Source of the DNA: Glandiceps talaboti
Lineage: Eukaryota > Hemichordata > Enteropneusta > Spengelidae
DNA: 35,000 bases
NCBI RefSeq assembly: GCF_964340395.1
Contig: NC_135557.1
Span: forward strand, 22,568,725 to 22,603,724
Reading direction: 5' to 3'
A program made the position numbers and the translations under genes. Under the pieces are notes generated by a model. It saw nothing but the letters and a program-made list of their open reading frames with translations. It was not told where the DNA came from and ran no database searches. Shown piece by piece: positions 20,301 to 25,693 of this stretch (position 1 is its first letter; each line of letters begins with the position of its first letter).

Positions 20301-20391
20301 TTTATGCGACATTTTCCTCTACAAGAAGGAAATAAAAATACTCACCTAAAAAGGCCCATATTAGGTTGTCTTGTATGTTAGAGTTTCCCAT
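4489..20391 (-). CDS. Six-exon single-pass membrane protein with signal peptide, six-Cys ectodomain and two PPPY motifs
   Basis: Joining exons 20391-20346, 12819-12673, 11135-11058, 9367-9204, 6170-5909 and 4757-4489 gives 966 nt: 321 codons plus TAA. Intron phases are 1,1,1,0,1. Residues 1-25 form a signal peptide with hydrophobic core LIWAFLVTFI. Cysteines fall at 26, 29, 61, 73, 78 and 79; NDS (30) and NST (182) are glycosylation sequons. Residues about 110-165 are acidic and Pro-rich. A TM helix spans about 190-212, followed by the basic stop-transfer KARKRG. The tail has PPPY at 270-273 and 287-290 plus a YPPL. PPxY is the established ligand of WW domains, notably NEDD4-family ubiquitin ligases. 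Signal peptide, six Cys with an adjacent CC, TM and PPxY tail recall the Shisa/WBP1-type adaptors. The cysteine spacing is not the canonical Shisa one, so orthology is unproven. Inferred role: plasma-membrane or endosomal adaptor. Confidence 0.82.
5267..5465. repeat. 46-bp tandem repeat, block 1 (about four units)
   Basis: The unit core is GTAAGCTAGCTAATCTATAA, followed by AGAAGTGTAAAACTACATAT. Units differ by a few substitutions: TCTTGATG versus TCACAATG, and GTATAA versus CTATAA. The array lies within intron 5 of the membrane-protein gene. Confidence 0.9.
5808..5908. repeat. 46-bp tandem repeat, block 2, abutting the exon 5 donor
   Basis: Two further units of the same repeat, with GTAAGGTAG and GTAAGCTGG variants, end in a partial unit ACTACATAC. 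Read on the minus strand, this partial unit is the splice donor GTATGTAGT of exon 5. The array therefore begins at the first base of the intron. Confidence 0.88.
5909..6170 (-). CDS. Exon 5 of the PPPY membrane protein (stalk and TM helix)
   Basis: Acceptor TTTGATGTTTTGCAG, phase 0 start at PHEEKAEL, 87 codons, then a split G before donor GTATGT (phase 1 end). It encodes the juxtamembrane stalk with sequon NST, the TM segment FIAVAIAIVVILIISMIVTI, and the basic stop-transfer KARKRG. The positive-inside rule places the downstream PPPY tail in the cytosol. Confidence 0.88.
6171..6520. repeat. About 145/171-bp tandem repeat abutting the exon 5 acceptor
   Basis: TCAAATAGAATTTATTATAC recurs at 6181, 6326 and 6497, giving periods of 145 and 171 bp. 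The second unit is longer because a block GGGGATAACAAATTTTAATG is doubled inside it. The first unit includes the polypyrimidine tract of the exon 5 splice acceptor, and the later units carry copies of that acceptor. The third unit is truncated at a poly-T. Confidence 0.88.
6815..6940. repeat. Detached, diverged copy of the 145-bp repeat
   Basis: ATAGAATTTATTATACTTTG followed by GGGGATAACAAATTTTATTG and a GGAGGAAAATATAA block repeats the order of the array 300 bases away. It has more substitutions and lacks the acceptor-like end. Confidence 0.8.
7466..7545 (-). repeat. Dispersed intronic repeat, copy 1
   Basis: Read on the minus strand it gives AATTGAATTTTGGGTCTG and GCACCCTCAATGACGATCAC, matching the plus-strand copy at 8975-9058. 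It is probably a fragment of an interspersed element of unknown class. Confidence 0.6.
8975..9058 (+). repeat. Dispersed intronic repeat, copy 2
   Basis: AAATTGATTTTGGGTCTGCG and CACCCTCAACGGTGATCACA match copy 1 in inverse orientation, and more weakly match 10628-10705 (CAAATCGATTTTTGAGTC ... CCAATCACAATTTCAACC). Confidence 0.6.
9109..9163. repeat. (TAA)n then (TG)n microsatellites
   Basis: TAA repeats at 9109-9129 are followed by TG repeats at 9133-9163. They lie 41 bases into intron 4, just downstream of exon 4 on the minus strand. They create the artefactual ORF at 9065-9253. Confidence 0.9.
9204..9367 (-). CDS. Exon 4 of the PPPY membrane protein (extracellular stalk)
   Basis: Acceptor GTTTCTTTCACAG, two bases (CA) completing an Ala codon, then 54 codons from PPTHSTQSPD to EIPDLPE, and donor GAG|GTATGTG. 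The segment has no Cys. It has a YYDGMTWYFGDG aromatic/Gly motif and a PPPAPEIPDLPE proline stretch, consistent with an extended extracellular stalk. Confidence 0.85.
9672..9775 (+). repeat. 104-bp direct repeat, copy A
   Basis: From GGGTAAAATTGACCTCTAAT to GGAGTGAATTAT. It is nearly identical to 10918-11020, with a few substitutions around TGATTATTGG versus TGATTAGTGG. Both copies are in intron 3, about 1.25 kb apart. Confidence 0.9.
9771..9810. repeat. Perfect 40-bp palindrome, no spacer
   Basis: ATTATTGCACCTATTGAAGT is followed immediately by its exact reverse complement. The left arm starts exactly where homology between the two 104-bp direct repeats ends. Confidence 0.95.
9935..10025 (+). 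repeat. 46-bp tandem duplication
   Basis: Two adjacent copies begin ATGCACGCGCACTCCAACTT (9935 and 9981) and differ at one base (TTCTAAC versus TTGTAAC) over the compared length. This near identity suggests a recent duplication. Confidence 0.92.
10213..10417. mobile_element. Foldback / Mutator-like MITE with 9-bp target duplication
   Basis: The 91-bp arms starting CAATCTGATTAAAATCCGAT are inverted complements with two mismatches, around a spacer of about 23 bases. The element is flanked by a perfect 9-bp direct repeat GTCTAAACT (10204-10212 and 10418-10426). Long TIRs with a 9-bp target duplication are the established signature of Mutator-like (MULE) elements. There is no transposase inside, so it is non-autonomous. 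The near-identical arms argue for recent insertion. Confidence 0.82.
10740..10892 (+). mobile_element. Probable 3' end of a LINE/SINE-type retroelement
   Basis: TGTACAGCGCTTTTGAATAT ... AAAAGGCGCTTTAGAAAATA ends in AAATAAATAAACTTTAAACTTTAAAC. A small hairpin with GCGCTTT-type words followed by an A-rich repeated tail is common at 3' ends of invertebrate non-LTR elements. No coding part remains. Confidence 0.45.
10918..11020 (+). repeat. 104-bp direct repeat, copy B
   Basis: Same sequence as 9672-9775, ending GGAGTGAATTAT, but followed by GAATATAATG instead of the palindrome. It lies 37 bases from the exon 3 donor and may be the original copy. Confidence 0.9.
11058..11135 (-). CDS. Exon 3 of the PPPY membrane protein (Cys-rich, hydrophobic)
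   Basis: Acceptor ATACCCACAG, CT completing an Ala codon, then QSTLLVLCFIPTCCSLPKDK and YPSFP, and donor CCAG|GTAAG. It supplies three of the six ectodomain cysteines (73, 78, 79). The stretch STLLVLCFIP is hydrophobic enough to act as a signal-peptide core if exon 2 is skipped. Confidence 0.82.
11817..11893. repeat. C-rich then A-rich low-complexity tract
   Basis: Runs of C broken by single T are followed without gap by runs of A broken by single G. Read on the minus strand it is a long poly-T then poly-G tract. Confidence 0.9.
12187..12436 (+). repeat. Dispersed repeat, copy 1
   Basis: CAAAGTCCCTCAATCAGCAC and CCAACTGTTATAGTGATGTA, then ATACTGTATAGGAACTAGAC, recur in the same order at 17315-17525. 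It is probably part of the same interspersed element as the tail at 12437-12620. Confidence 0.65.
12437..12620. mobile_element. Inverted pair of Penelope/LINE-like 3' tails
   Basis: AACCAAGCTAATTCATGTCC with GTTTCAGCAACA on the left is the inverted counterpart of TGTTGCCGAAATGTAGAACA with AATTAACTTGGTTG on the right. The right half ends in CATAACTATATGAATAATAA plus TAA repeats. Tails with a C(T/C)GAAA core, a hairpin and a simple-repeat end are typical of Penelope-like and some LINE elements. No protein-coding part is visible. Confidence 0.4.
12673..12819 (-). CDS. Exon 2 of the PPPY membrane protein (signal peptide end, first Cys group)
   Basis: 147 nt: acceptor ACTTGACAAACAG, TG completing a Val codon with exon 1, 48 codons TFIQIYANVCTLCNDS ... 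GLYRVVGCNLQ, a split G, and donor GTATGA. The polypyrimidine tract is weak. Support comes from matching phases on both sides and from completing a good signal peptide (LIWAFLVTFIQIYANV) with exon 1. It holds cysteines 26, 29 and 61 and sequon NDS. Both ends are phase 1, so the exon can be skipped without a frameshift. Confidence 0.75.
13370..13412. repeat. Short inverted repeat / hairpin
   Basis: TCCCTGGATAT and ATATCCAGGGA are perfect complements around an A/T-rich loop of about 18 bases. It is not placed to be a splice or polyadenylation element. It may be the remnant of a small TIR element. Confidence 0.7.
14200..14758 (+). repeat. 47-bp minisatellite, 12 units
   Basis: The unit is CTCTAGATCTAAGACAACAT + GTATGATTAGCTAATAATGA + TCCACAA. 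There are eleven complete units and a twelfth lacking its last bases. Three positions vary: CTCT(A/T)G, AAGA(C/A)AAC and AGC(T/C)AAT. Units 1 and 7 share the AAAAC and GCC variants. There are no spacers, so it is not a CRISPR-like array. Confidence 0.97.
14960..15130 (+). repeat. G-tracts alternating with a tRNA-head-like unit
   Basis: Runs of 25, 12 and 16 G (14960-14984, 15011-15022, 15046-15061) alternate with ATTCATTGGTATCGTAGTTC AGT. The last copy continues as TATCGTAGTTCAGTTGGTAA, which resembles a tRNA 5' end and A box. No B box follows at the right distance, so this is not a tRNA gene; it may be a truncated SINE head. The G runs could form G-quadruplexes on the plus strand. Confidence 0.8.
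15465..15622 (+). repeat. Diverged tandem repeat of about 63 bp, 2.5 units
   Basis: The order CATTGTACTAAA - CCATGGACCTCAT - TGCAAT(C/G)TAAAGT - GTCAATACAGA(A/G)TTC recurs from about 15469, 15531 and 15594. The third unit is incomplete. Confidence 0.8.
15655..15750 (+). repeat. Dispersed repeat pair, copy 1
   Basis: TCAAAGCTTTCCTAGGGTTG, TTTCAGTCAT, CAGGTCACCGAG, AATAAAAGGTCAA and GACCT recur in this order at 16836-16930. It is probably a fragment of an interspersed element. Confidence 0.6.
16083..16310 (+). mobile_element. Retroelement 3' end with (GATT)n tail
   Basis: After a G14 run (16083-16096), GTAACGGTACCGTACAGGAA and GCTATATGGAATGTTGTTAT lead to GCAATAAAGATT repeated as (GATT)n to 16309. 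AATAAA followed by a GATT microsatellite is a frequent 3' terminus of invertebrate non-LTR elements. TCTGGATGCCAAC next to the G run recurs at 22022. Confidence 0.55.
16384..16445. repeat. (ACAT)n microsatellite
   Basis: Perfect CATA repeats with one GTACAT interruption. Together with the adjacent GATT repeats they generate the spurious 155-codon ORF on the minus strand. Confidence 0.93.
16836..16930 (+). repeat. Dispersed repeat pair, copy 2
   Basis: TCAAAGCTTTCCTGGGGTCT, TTTCAGTAATTCCAGTTCAC and AAGAAGGTCAACTTAACGAC match 15655-15750. It overlaps the 3' end of the START-like ORF on the minus strand. Confidence 0.6.
16877..17077 (-). pseudogene. START-domain-like coding relic (weak)
   Basis: The minus-strand frame reads SLVSQIDLKGTLPVYFVDIV. 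This resembles the C-terminal strand and helix of START lipid-transfer domains, where DLKG.LP is a hallmark (as in StAR and MLN64). It continues RRNIDKEGTLWDDLKLCNCD to a stop. Just upstream, FKVVDV appears in another frame, suggesting a small frameshift. No other START segment and no convincing splice sites were found. It sits in intron 1 and partly overlaps a repeat, so it is more likely a relic than an exon. The match rests on a short motif. Confidence 0.28.
17266..17316. repeat. (CAAT)n microsatellite
   Basis: CAAT repeats with one interruption lie directly before the second copy of the 12187 dispersed repeat. As (GATT)n on the minus strand it could be the tail of an inverted element. Confidence 0.9.
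17315..17525 (+). repeat. Dispersed repeat, copy 2
   Basis: CAAAGTCCCTCAATCAGTAC, CCCAACTGTTATAGTGATGT, AAATTGCATC and GAGTATAGGGACTAGACTA match the order at 12187-12436. A 24-bp internal tandem duplication (CTCAGGACTTCTGGAGTAAT) is present only here. Confidence 0.65.
17988..18256. mobile_element. Non-autonomous hAT-like TIR element
   Basis: Terminal inverted repeats begin CAGGGGTGAACAAATC and end GATTTGTTCACCCCTG, exact over 16 bases. Starting with CAGGGGTG is typical of hAT elements. Flanks are ATCTTAAA and TTAAAGAA, so the expected identical 8-bp duplication is not clean; TTAA(A) is shared. No transposase is present in 269 bp. Confidence 0.65.
18217..18657 (-). CDS. Unrecognised 146-codon ORF in intron 1 (weak)
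   Basis: Open frame from ATG at 18657, ending inside the hAT-like element. It contains segments such as IVFIVTTIDNRKQFLSITCV and STRLYASKVRDNQLYHVIVT. No domain was recognised. An ORF of this length is only moderately improbable by chance at this base composition, and its C-terminus is element DNA. It is probably non-coding; an old gene fragment is the alternative. Confidence 0.12.
   Translation of the reverse strand: MPCYSGYQINNMPARVLYKEHSAIVFIVTTIDNRKQFLSITCVNNLTKKAMVCIRQSHYGLWTIFFSMIFAPCMRGEWSSEHGQNSTRLYASKVRDNQLYHVIVTYRFEPLKLLVTVINNSLCTGGDNKQLFFNRGEQIHWSWVRD
19578..19841 (-). CDS. Possible alternative first exon with signal-peptide-like start (weak)
   Basis: ATG at 19841 begins MTQTYLSSLTFILALRIVLV, which looks like a signal peptide. 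Shortly after are potential donors CTG|GTTAGT and ACTT|GTGAGT. The second is phase 1 and would join in frame to exon 2 or exon 3 of the minus-strand gene. No promoter evidence was seen and the rest of the open frame is not protein-like. Confidence 0.18.
   Translation of the reverse strand: MTQTYLSSLTFILALRIVLVSTCELYSCLMSNKTVCTIFLLRFGNLGNRERRKSCKTCIVSSLSVSFFVSVCFLYFYGTSWWPELKK
20346..20391 (-). CDS. Exon 1 of the PPPY membrane protein (start codon)
   Basis: ATG at 20391-20389 gives MGNSNIQDNLIWAFL, then a split G and the strong donor GTGAGT. The start is preceded by AAAATAGAAA. The first 15 residues carry the beginning of the signal-peptide hydrophobic core that exon 2 completes. A possible acceptor TTATTTTTAAAG about 30 bases upstream would allow a non-coding first exon further out. 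Confidence 0.78.
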
Positions 20392-21319
20392 TTTCTATTT
20401 TTGAAGTCCAACGTTGCAACTTCCTTTAAAAATAACACAATGGTCTATTTCCTTGCATCCACGTATAGAAAGTATTAGTTCTCATTCCGTGTTTACAATG
20501 TAATTGTTAAACCGGGTGCGGTGTCAAATTTAACGAAGTCTGCCTCTCGTATGATGAGTCACTGTGTACACGGCAAATTACTGGAGGCCAGTCCGGGTAC
20601 GGAACGCCTTCACAACCAATAACAATTCGGTCTAACTGTTCAATTTGCGGGGAAAAAACACAATATAAATGACAGCAATTATTTAGAGGTAAACATAGTG
20701 TCTAGAAGACTCGGGTTTAAATCAGAGGTTCACAAATATATGAACGTTGAACGTGACCTGAACTACAATAATGTCAGCGTGACATACATGTGCACATAAA
20801 AGGCCATCTCGTGTCATGTCACCGCAATGTTACTTGAGGTAACGTTGTATTTATGACAGACAGATTTATAAAAAAAACAAGTTGTATACATGCATATATT
20901 ATCGATCATTAAAATATGCTAACCTTTCACTTTGATTCTCCAAAATCCCTTCAAATAGTTCTGGGTACCAAATTGAATATCAGATCTATACAGTGTATAC
21001 AATCGATCGCGGCATACATACGATACTGGACACCAGAGCTAGCTTTGCAGTACTGAGTCTAAACGTGCAACATTTTTATTTGCAATTCAAATAGGTTTAA
21101 ACCATTTACTGTAGGGGTGGACACTGATATCTTAGTATGTTCGTCTACATGTGAACATGAACTACAAGACAAGAAATATATTCTTCTCTGTAAAGAAGAC
21201 AACTACAATTATCATGTCAAACTTTTATTATGATCGTTCGTATTCCTATTTTTCTATACATAAATGAACGATGTGTTTCTGTCTTCCACAGGCTAAACTA
21301 CCCTTCACCCGAATGGTTA
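20392..21319. other. Upstream region, no coding sequence
   Basis: 5' flank or 5' UTR intron of the minus-strand gene. It is richer in CG dinucleotides than the introns, with words such as AACCGGGTGCGG and CAATCGATCGCGG. I could not identify a TATA box at a convincing position. Confidence 0.4.
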
Positions 21320-21590
21320 CTTTATTTCGCGCCAATTTTCTTTTTTTACAATGCGGAAGTACTTTTCCATGAGTGGGTTGTTATGATGTAGTGTTTACTA
21401 ACAAAAGACTGGGCGCAAGTACGCGCATGTTGAATTTGTCATCAGCATAATCATAGTCAACGAATGCAAATTTTGGCGGGATTTTCTGTGACGTCAGTGG
21501 TTTCATTCGATGGGGGTAGATTAAATCACACATTTTGTGGCGAATGGGTTTCTCCCGTCTATCGACATCGACCGGAATTCCCATTGGTCT
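21320..21590. promoter_or_regulatory. Candidate promoter: E2F-like, CRE and CCAAT motifs
   Basis: TTTCGCGCCAA (21325-21335) and TTTGGCGGGATTTTC (21472-21486) match the E2F consensus. TGACGTCA (21489-21496) is a perfect CRE. ACCAATGG is present on the minus strand near 21582. The cluster is CG-rich against an AT-rich background. It lies about 0.9 kb upstream of the minus-strand ATG and could drive it through a non-coding first exon. A divergent plus-strand transcript is the alternative. Minus-strand ORFs here are probably incidental. Confidence 0.45.
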
Positions 21591-22800
21591 CTGGTGTTTA
21601 CTTGTTGAAATATTATAAATGCTTCAAATAATAAATAATGTAAATTATTATTTAAATTCATGCAAATAATGAGGTATATAATAATACCAACAACTAAGCT
21701 TATGTTGTCCAGTGTGCAACAGAACAAATATATAGACTAAACATTAGTTGGGTGTATCTTTAAAAAAAAAAAATATACATGTCACGTGTACAGTTTTGTT
21801 CGATGGTGTATAGGCGGATTACATACTATGACTAACGGAAATTTCAGTCACATAATCATGTGGTCGGTCTTTTCAAATGTCAAACAGTAGGGGAAAATAA
21901 GGAGTTGAACTGTTTTTGTTTGATGGAAACTTCGGGTGAAAACTGACAGAGGTACGTCAAACAAAGGACAAACAAAGAACAGACATTTTTTTGAAGTTAA
22001 ATAAGTCACCCTATATTATAGTCTGGATGCCAACGTGCTACGTCATTTCTCAGACTGACCAATGACAGGTATTAACTTATATGATTGCGGCAGTAATGTG
22101 AGAGAACCTTCATTTTATCCGTGACTCACAAATAGTAGACCAAGTTCAAATAGTACTGAGTACATGTGACTTGCATGACAATAAACCCAGACCACCTGAG
22201 GAAGAACGTAGTTTGAGGAAAAAAGTATTAAAGATTCTTAAAGAAAATGCCAATTTCTTTCTCTATATTTCACAAGACTTTTAAATATTAACACTTTCAA
22301 ATATTACTATCATAACTATCATTTCCTTTTGCAATGGAGCCTAATACCTCCATGTATGGGAGCCTTATGTGGGTGGTATTTCCATGTTCTATGACTGACT
22401 TTTCTATCCTATTTCTATCCTACCGTTATCACTGTCTTATTAGAGTTTAGCCTTTCTGATCTGAGGCCTAGTCAAAGCTCACAGGCTATTTGCCCAATTA
22501 ACACATCTACAAGTGATGATTTGATTGTCACAGTGGAGGCCTATTATATTGTTGTGTCAATGTTTTGTTACTGAGCTTTTATTACACTCAAAGCAACATT
22601 TTGGGGGGCGCGAAGTTCCATCATCTTTCAGTCTAGTGACATCTCAATGATTATTGATTCTATTCGCAAATGGAAAATTAATTGATACTTTTTATACAAT
22701 GTAACAACATACCCTCCATTCAGAAATATAATGATTTCTAGTGGCTCTGAGTGGTTCGTAGAAAAGCATCGTCAGTGTTTTGAGCCTTGGAGAGGCTTTT
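21591..22800. other. No gene recognised
   Basis: AT-rich sequence without coding signal. Notable words are GTCTGGATGCCAAC at 22021, shared with 16096, and CACCTGAGGAAGAACGTAG near 22194, a sequence type seen in retroelement tails. Nothing else is supportable. Confidence 0.4.
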
Positions 22801-23038
22801 GTTCTTTTGGATACAAATGGAGTAAAGTAAGTGGCGAGGTGACGCCATGAAGTGACGGGATGTAATCTCATTTGGCGGGATTTTCATGACCATTGATTGG
22901 TTATAAGTTTGGGAGTAGTCAGTTGGATTGGCTACTGCATTAGACGGTTAGCGTGACTTTTAGAAGTGTTTCCATTCCAGGCTCACGCACGTAGGTATAG
23001 GCATTAGAAGGCACATACACGCAGACTACAACTTCAAG
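22801..23038 (+). mobile_element. Probable leader of the DIRS-like element
   Basis: This CG-richer stretch precedes the gag relic and contains TTTGGCGGGATTTTC (22871-22885), identical over 15 bases to part of the candidate promoter at 21472. The left boundary of the element cannot be placed because no terminal repeat was found within the window. Confidence 0.3.
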
Positions 23039-23784
23039 TTGCAGAGCGGATATAATAGATTGCTAAACGATATCGTAAACTCATGGACGCGAAGCTACAA
23101 GATTTCAGAAAAGCGATACGCGAACGAGCAGGGGAACGGTATTAACGGGATTCGAAAGCAGCTGAAGTACAGAGAGTCAAGAACGAAAAGAGCGTGTGAG
23201 AAACAATTCAAACATAACAAGCAGGTGGTGGATTACAGAGACAAGGCCACCAAAGAGATAGACGAACCGGTTGGAGACTAATGAAACACTGGATATTGTT
23301 ACAGGTATGACGATCGTACACGAAAGACAGAAACTGGTTCTAATCGTAGATTCGGATAATCAGATGGAAGACTGCTGACGAATATTAAACCCATGAATTG
23401 GATTGTGACGAAGCAGACGAAATATTGCGGAAAGCAGTAGAGAGGGCAGAAAAACGAGTGAAAGAAGAACAGAGACAGAACGACAAACTCAGAAAATTCA
23501 ATACGGCGATTACTAGCGTTCCTATGGCAAGGTCAGGTAACAAACGTCCAGGAGCTGAGAAAAGTCCCGTGATGTGTGTCACACTGATGTGTGGCAAGGC
23601 AGGGAACTGGCGATCAGATTGTCCAGTGTTGCAGCAACTCAGTGTCAGCGGAGGGGTCAGCGGCTGGTGTTGGTGGATCACAGATAAGTGTAACACTCTT
23701 ATCGTAATTTTAAGCGCGAGCAAATTATTTCAAAACTCACTTCATTCAATGTTGATGCAGACGGCCCGGTGCAGACGTGGATAA
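23039..23784 (+). pseudogene. Decayed DIRS-like (tyrosine-recombinase) retrotransposon gag
   Basis: Three frames together follow the gag order of metazoan DIRS-type elements. The first (23039-23281) has CEKQFKHNKQVVDYRDKATK. The second (23271-23378) has TIVHERQKLVLIVDSDNQME. The third (from about 23380) reads EY*THELDCDEADEILRKA, then RAEKRVKEEQRQ. The end holds a broken zinc knuckle, CGKAGNWRSDCP, with Asn where His is expected and abnormal spacing of the first Cys pair. Frameshifts and an in-frame stop show it is dead. Codon use and CG content differ from the surroundings. Family assignment is from remembered motif patterns; no reverse transcriptase or recombinase is visible downstream. Confidence 0.68.
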
Positions 23785-23904
23785 AATTTGGAATACCAAG
23801 CCACAGGTGGCATCGTCGTGCGTTGTATAAATGAAATAATTTCTCAGTGATCAATGTTATCAAAATTATCTACATTCTGTAATCGAAAACTGATTCTTAA
23901 TTTA

Positions 23905-24333
23905 TCACGATTCGGGTTGTGGAAGGGAGGTACCACTTACTACTACAGAGTTCGAACGTAGCTCTAAATTCATGGAAAATAAACGCCCTGCACTGAGCTG
24001 CTTCTCAGCATCGGGAATCAAATCTGTTGGCGAAATCTCAGCTTTGTTAATAAGAGGGACGTGTGAGCTTCCATATATATTTATTGTATTGTGAATAGTG
24101 TGGTGGAATGTTAGTGTAGGCAAAACGGTATATATGACGGAACTCTCCATATTTGAAACCAAAATTCCCCTCATAGTTCCACCAAGGCCTATTGTGTGTA
24201 CCTTGTCCATCAATATGATAGCGTGCGCCGCGTGACAATTAGACGGAATAAAATAGCAGCACGCATATTTAGGCGGAAGACGGTGTGAAAGTTTCGTCCG
24301 GCCATGTAGGCGTACGTATGTACGCTGTGTCAT
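23905..24333 (-). CDS. Unrecognised 142-codon ORF (weak)
   Basis: Open frame from ATG at 24333 through segments such as KVHTIGLGGTMRGILVSNME and IPDAEKQLSAGRLFSMNLEL. A second overlapping frame is also open, with HIDGQGTHNRPWWNYEGNFG. It lies just after the DIRS-like gag relic, in opposite orientation, and has similar CG-rich composition. It may be an antisense shadow of further element sequence. No domain recognised. Confidence 0.2.
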   Translation of the reverse strand: MTQRTYVRLHGRTKLSHRLPPKYACCYFIPSNCHAAHAIILMDKVHTIGLGGTMRGILVSNMESSVIYTVLPTLTFHHTIHNTINIYGSSHVPLINKAEISPTDLIPDAEKQLSAGRLFSMNLELRSNSVVVSGTSLPQPES

Positions 24334-24564
24334 GGCATTATTCTTCCAACTTCGATCGACGTATCATATATATTTCGGTTTCAGCTGCCAAGAGTGTCAA
24401 TAAAGTATCATTCTCGAGTATTATAAAAAAGGTATGAGATTGCCATGATACTGCACTGGGAATTTATAAAATGATGTATGGTCTTTTCAAAACAATAATC
24501 GCTCTGTGCCGTGAGAGTCGGGAGCGATGCCAAAGTAATCGGTAGGATGAGAGGCTGACGAGAT

Positions 24565-24583
24565 GGGGGGGGGGGGGGGGGGG
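24565..24583 (+). repeat. G19 homopolymer
   Basis: Nineteen consecutive G, one of several G/C runs of ten or more in this window. It creates the poly-Pro of the spurious minus-strand ORF at 24487-24771. Confidence 0.95.
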
Positions 24584-25483
24584 TGCAGCAGCAGTAGCAA
24601 GATGAACATTGCGAATGAGATGTAAATCATGACCATTTCGTTAAGTTTTTTTTTTGCTTGGTTTCGTGAATTGTTTACGTAATAGACGTACAGTGAAGTT
24701 GACAACAAGGTAAGTGGAGGAATTATTTTTTTATTGATAATAAATAAGATGATGGGAGAACGCATGCGCAATAGAGATAGCGATCGACATACTCGAAATG
24801 AAATAGGTACTGGTTAATTCAGTACAGACTAGGCATACGGACATATAGAAACAGAGTAAATAAGCTTATAAACCTACTATTCTCAGGTTTAAATACATAG
24901 TAGTTGATTTGTCAGTATTTTTGACAAGCTCAAGCATTTGTGGGAAGTTAATATAGGGATGAAGTAAGTCTAGGATTATAAGACATCTCTGTCATTGCAT
25001 TTTTCATGGTTTACATGTATAATACTTAATATAACTTAATCATACCTAAGTCCTACAAGATTATAAATACAGATGCTGTAAACTTACGGGCGTTTTCGTC
25101 TGACGAGGAAATTGTTATGGCCGCTGTATAATGTCAGCGAGACAACAGTCATTGTTTCTTACCGACACACCTTCAAACTAATATGTCCTCTCGTTCGTTT
25201 AAAAATGAAAATATGAAGGAGTATTGTGACAGTGTACATGTTGGTGATAGTTTCAATTCATAATCGTACTTTAACAGTCTGAATGACTTAGAAATAACTA
25301 TCAAAGTATGAATGAGACTTTTTTATCACTTGTTAAATTTCCAGAATTTCAGGAATGAACGATAATCTTCGGTAAGATACGCGGTCCGATCGTGGAGTTG
25401 CAATCTGATATCGGTGACGTGATGTCTTCTTATCATGTCGTAGAGGGCGTCGATGCCAGGTTGACGAAATAATAAGTGTCAGT
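24584..25483. other. No gene recognised
   Basis: AT-rich with scattered CG dinucleotides. The minus-strand ORF at 25333-25548 is not protein-like. No repeats stand out. Confidence 0.4.
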
Positions 25484-25693
25484 CTATATGTGAAACATAT
25501 AAGACTGCCCCAATACACACTCTTGCACGTCCCTTCCTTTATACTCACCTACAATCCTAACAAATTTAAAGTAAAATAAAATTTCAAATATACGTGAATC
25601 TGATTTTGCATGGATGTCACGAGTACGGCGTTCGGCAGTCATCAAAGCAGATATTTTATCACACTGTGCACGTGGGTATCCAAAGTTCGCCAT
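25484..25693 (-). CDS. Possible coding exon starting MANFGYPRAQ (weak)
   Basis: ATG at 25693 reads MANFGYPRAQCDKISALMTA then ERRTRDIHAKSDSRIFEIL. The strong donor TAG|GTGAGTAT follows within the open frame. The first 39 codons have balanced, protein-like composition and the distal part is AT-rich. It could be a first exon of a minus-strand gene whose later exons I cannot find. Alternatively, TATAG before GTATTC may be an acceptor joining the phase 1 end of the 28747-28888 exon, ending after 13 codons. Confidence 0.2.
   Translation of the reverse strand: MANFGYPRAQCDKISALMTAERRTRDIHAKSDSRIFEILFYFKFVRIVGEYKGRDVQECVLGQSYMFHI

Larger units (their letters stand above)
12820..20345 (-). other. Intron 1 of the PPPY membrane protein (7.5 kb)
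   Basis: Phase 1 intron with a strong donor TTAG|GTGAGT. It contains a hairpin, the 47-bp satellite, G-tract/tRNA-like repeats, microsatellites, a START-like relic, a hAT-like MITE and two weak ORFs, listed separately. Between 18660 and 19570, and between 19850 and 20340, I see only AT-rich sequence and a C12 tract at 20152-20163. Confidence 0.75.

Noticed and set aside
21381-21584. Minus-strand ORF starting MGIPVDVDRREK
   Set aside because: It lies across the E2F/CRE motif cluster and has no donor in a suitable place; openness is probably due to CG-rich composition.
24487-24771. Minus-strand ORF with hydrophobic stretch and poly-Pro
   Set aside because: Poly-Pro is a G19 homopolymer and the remainder is AT-rich; no splice or start support.
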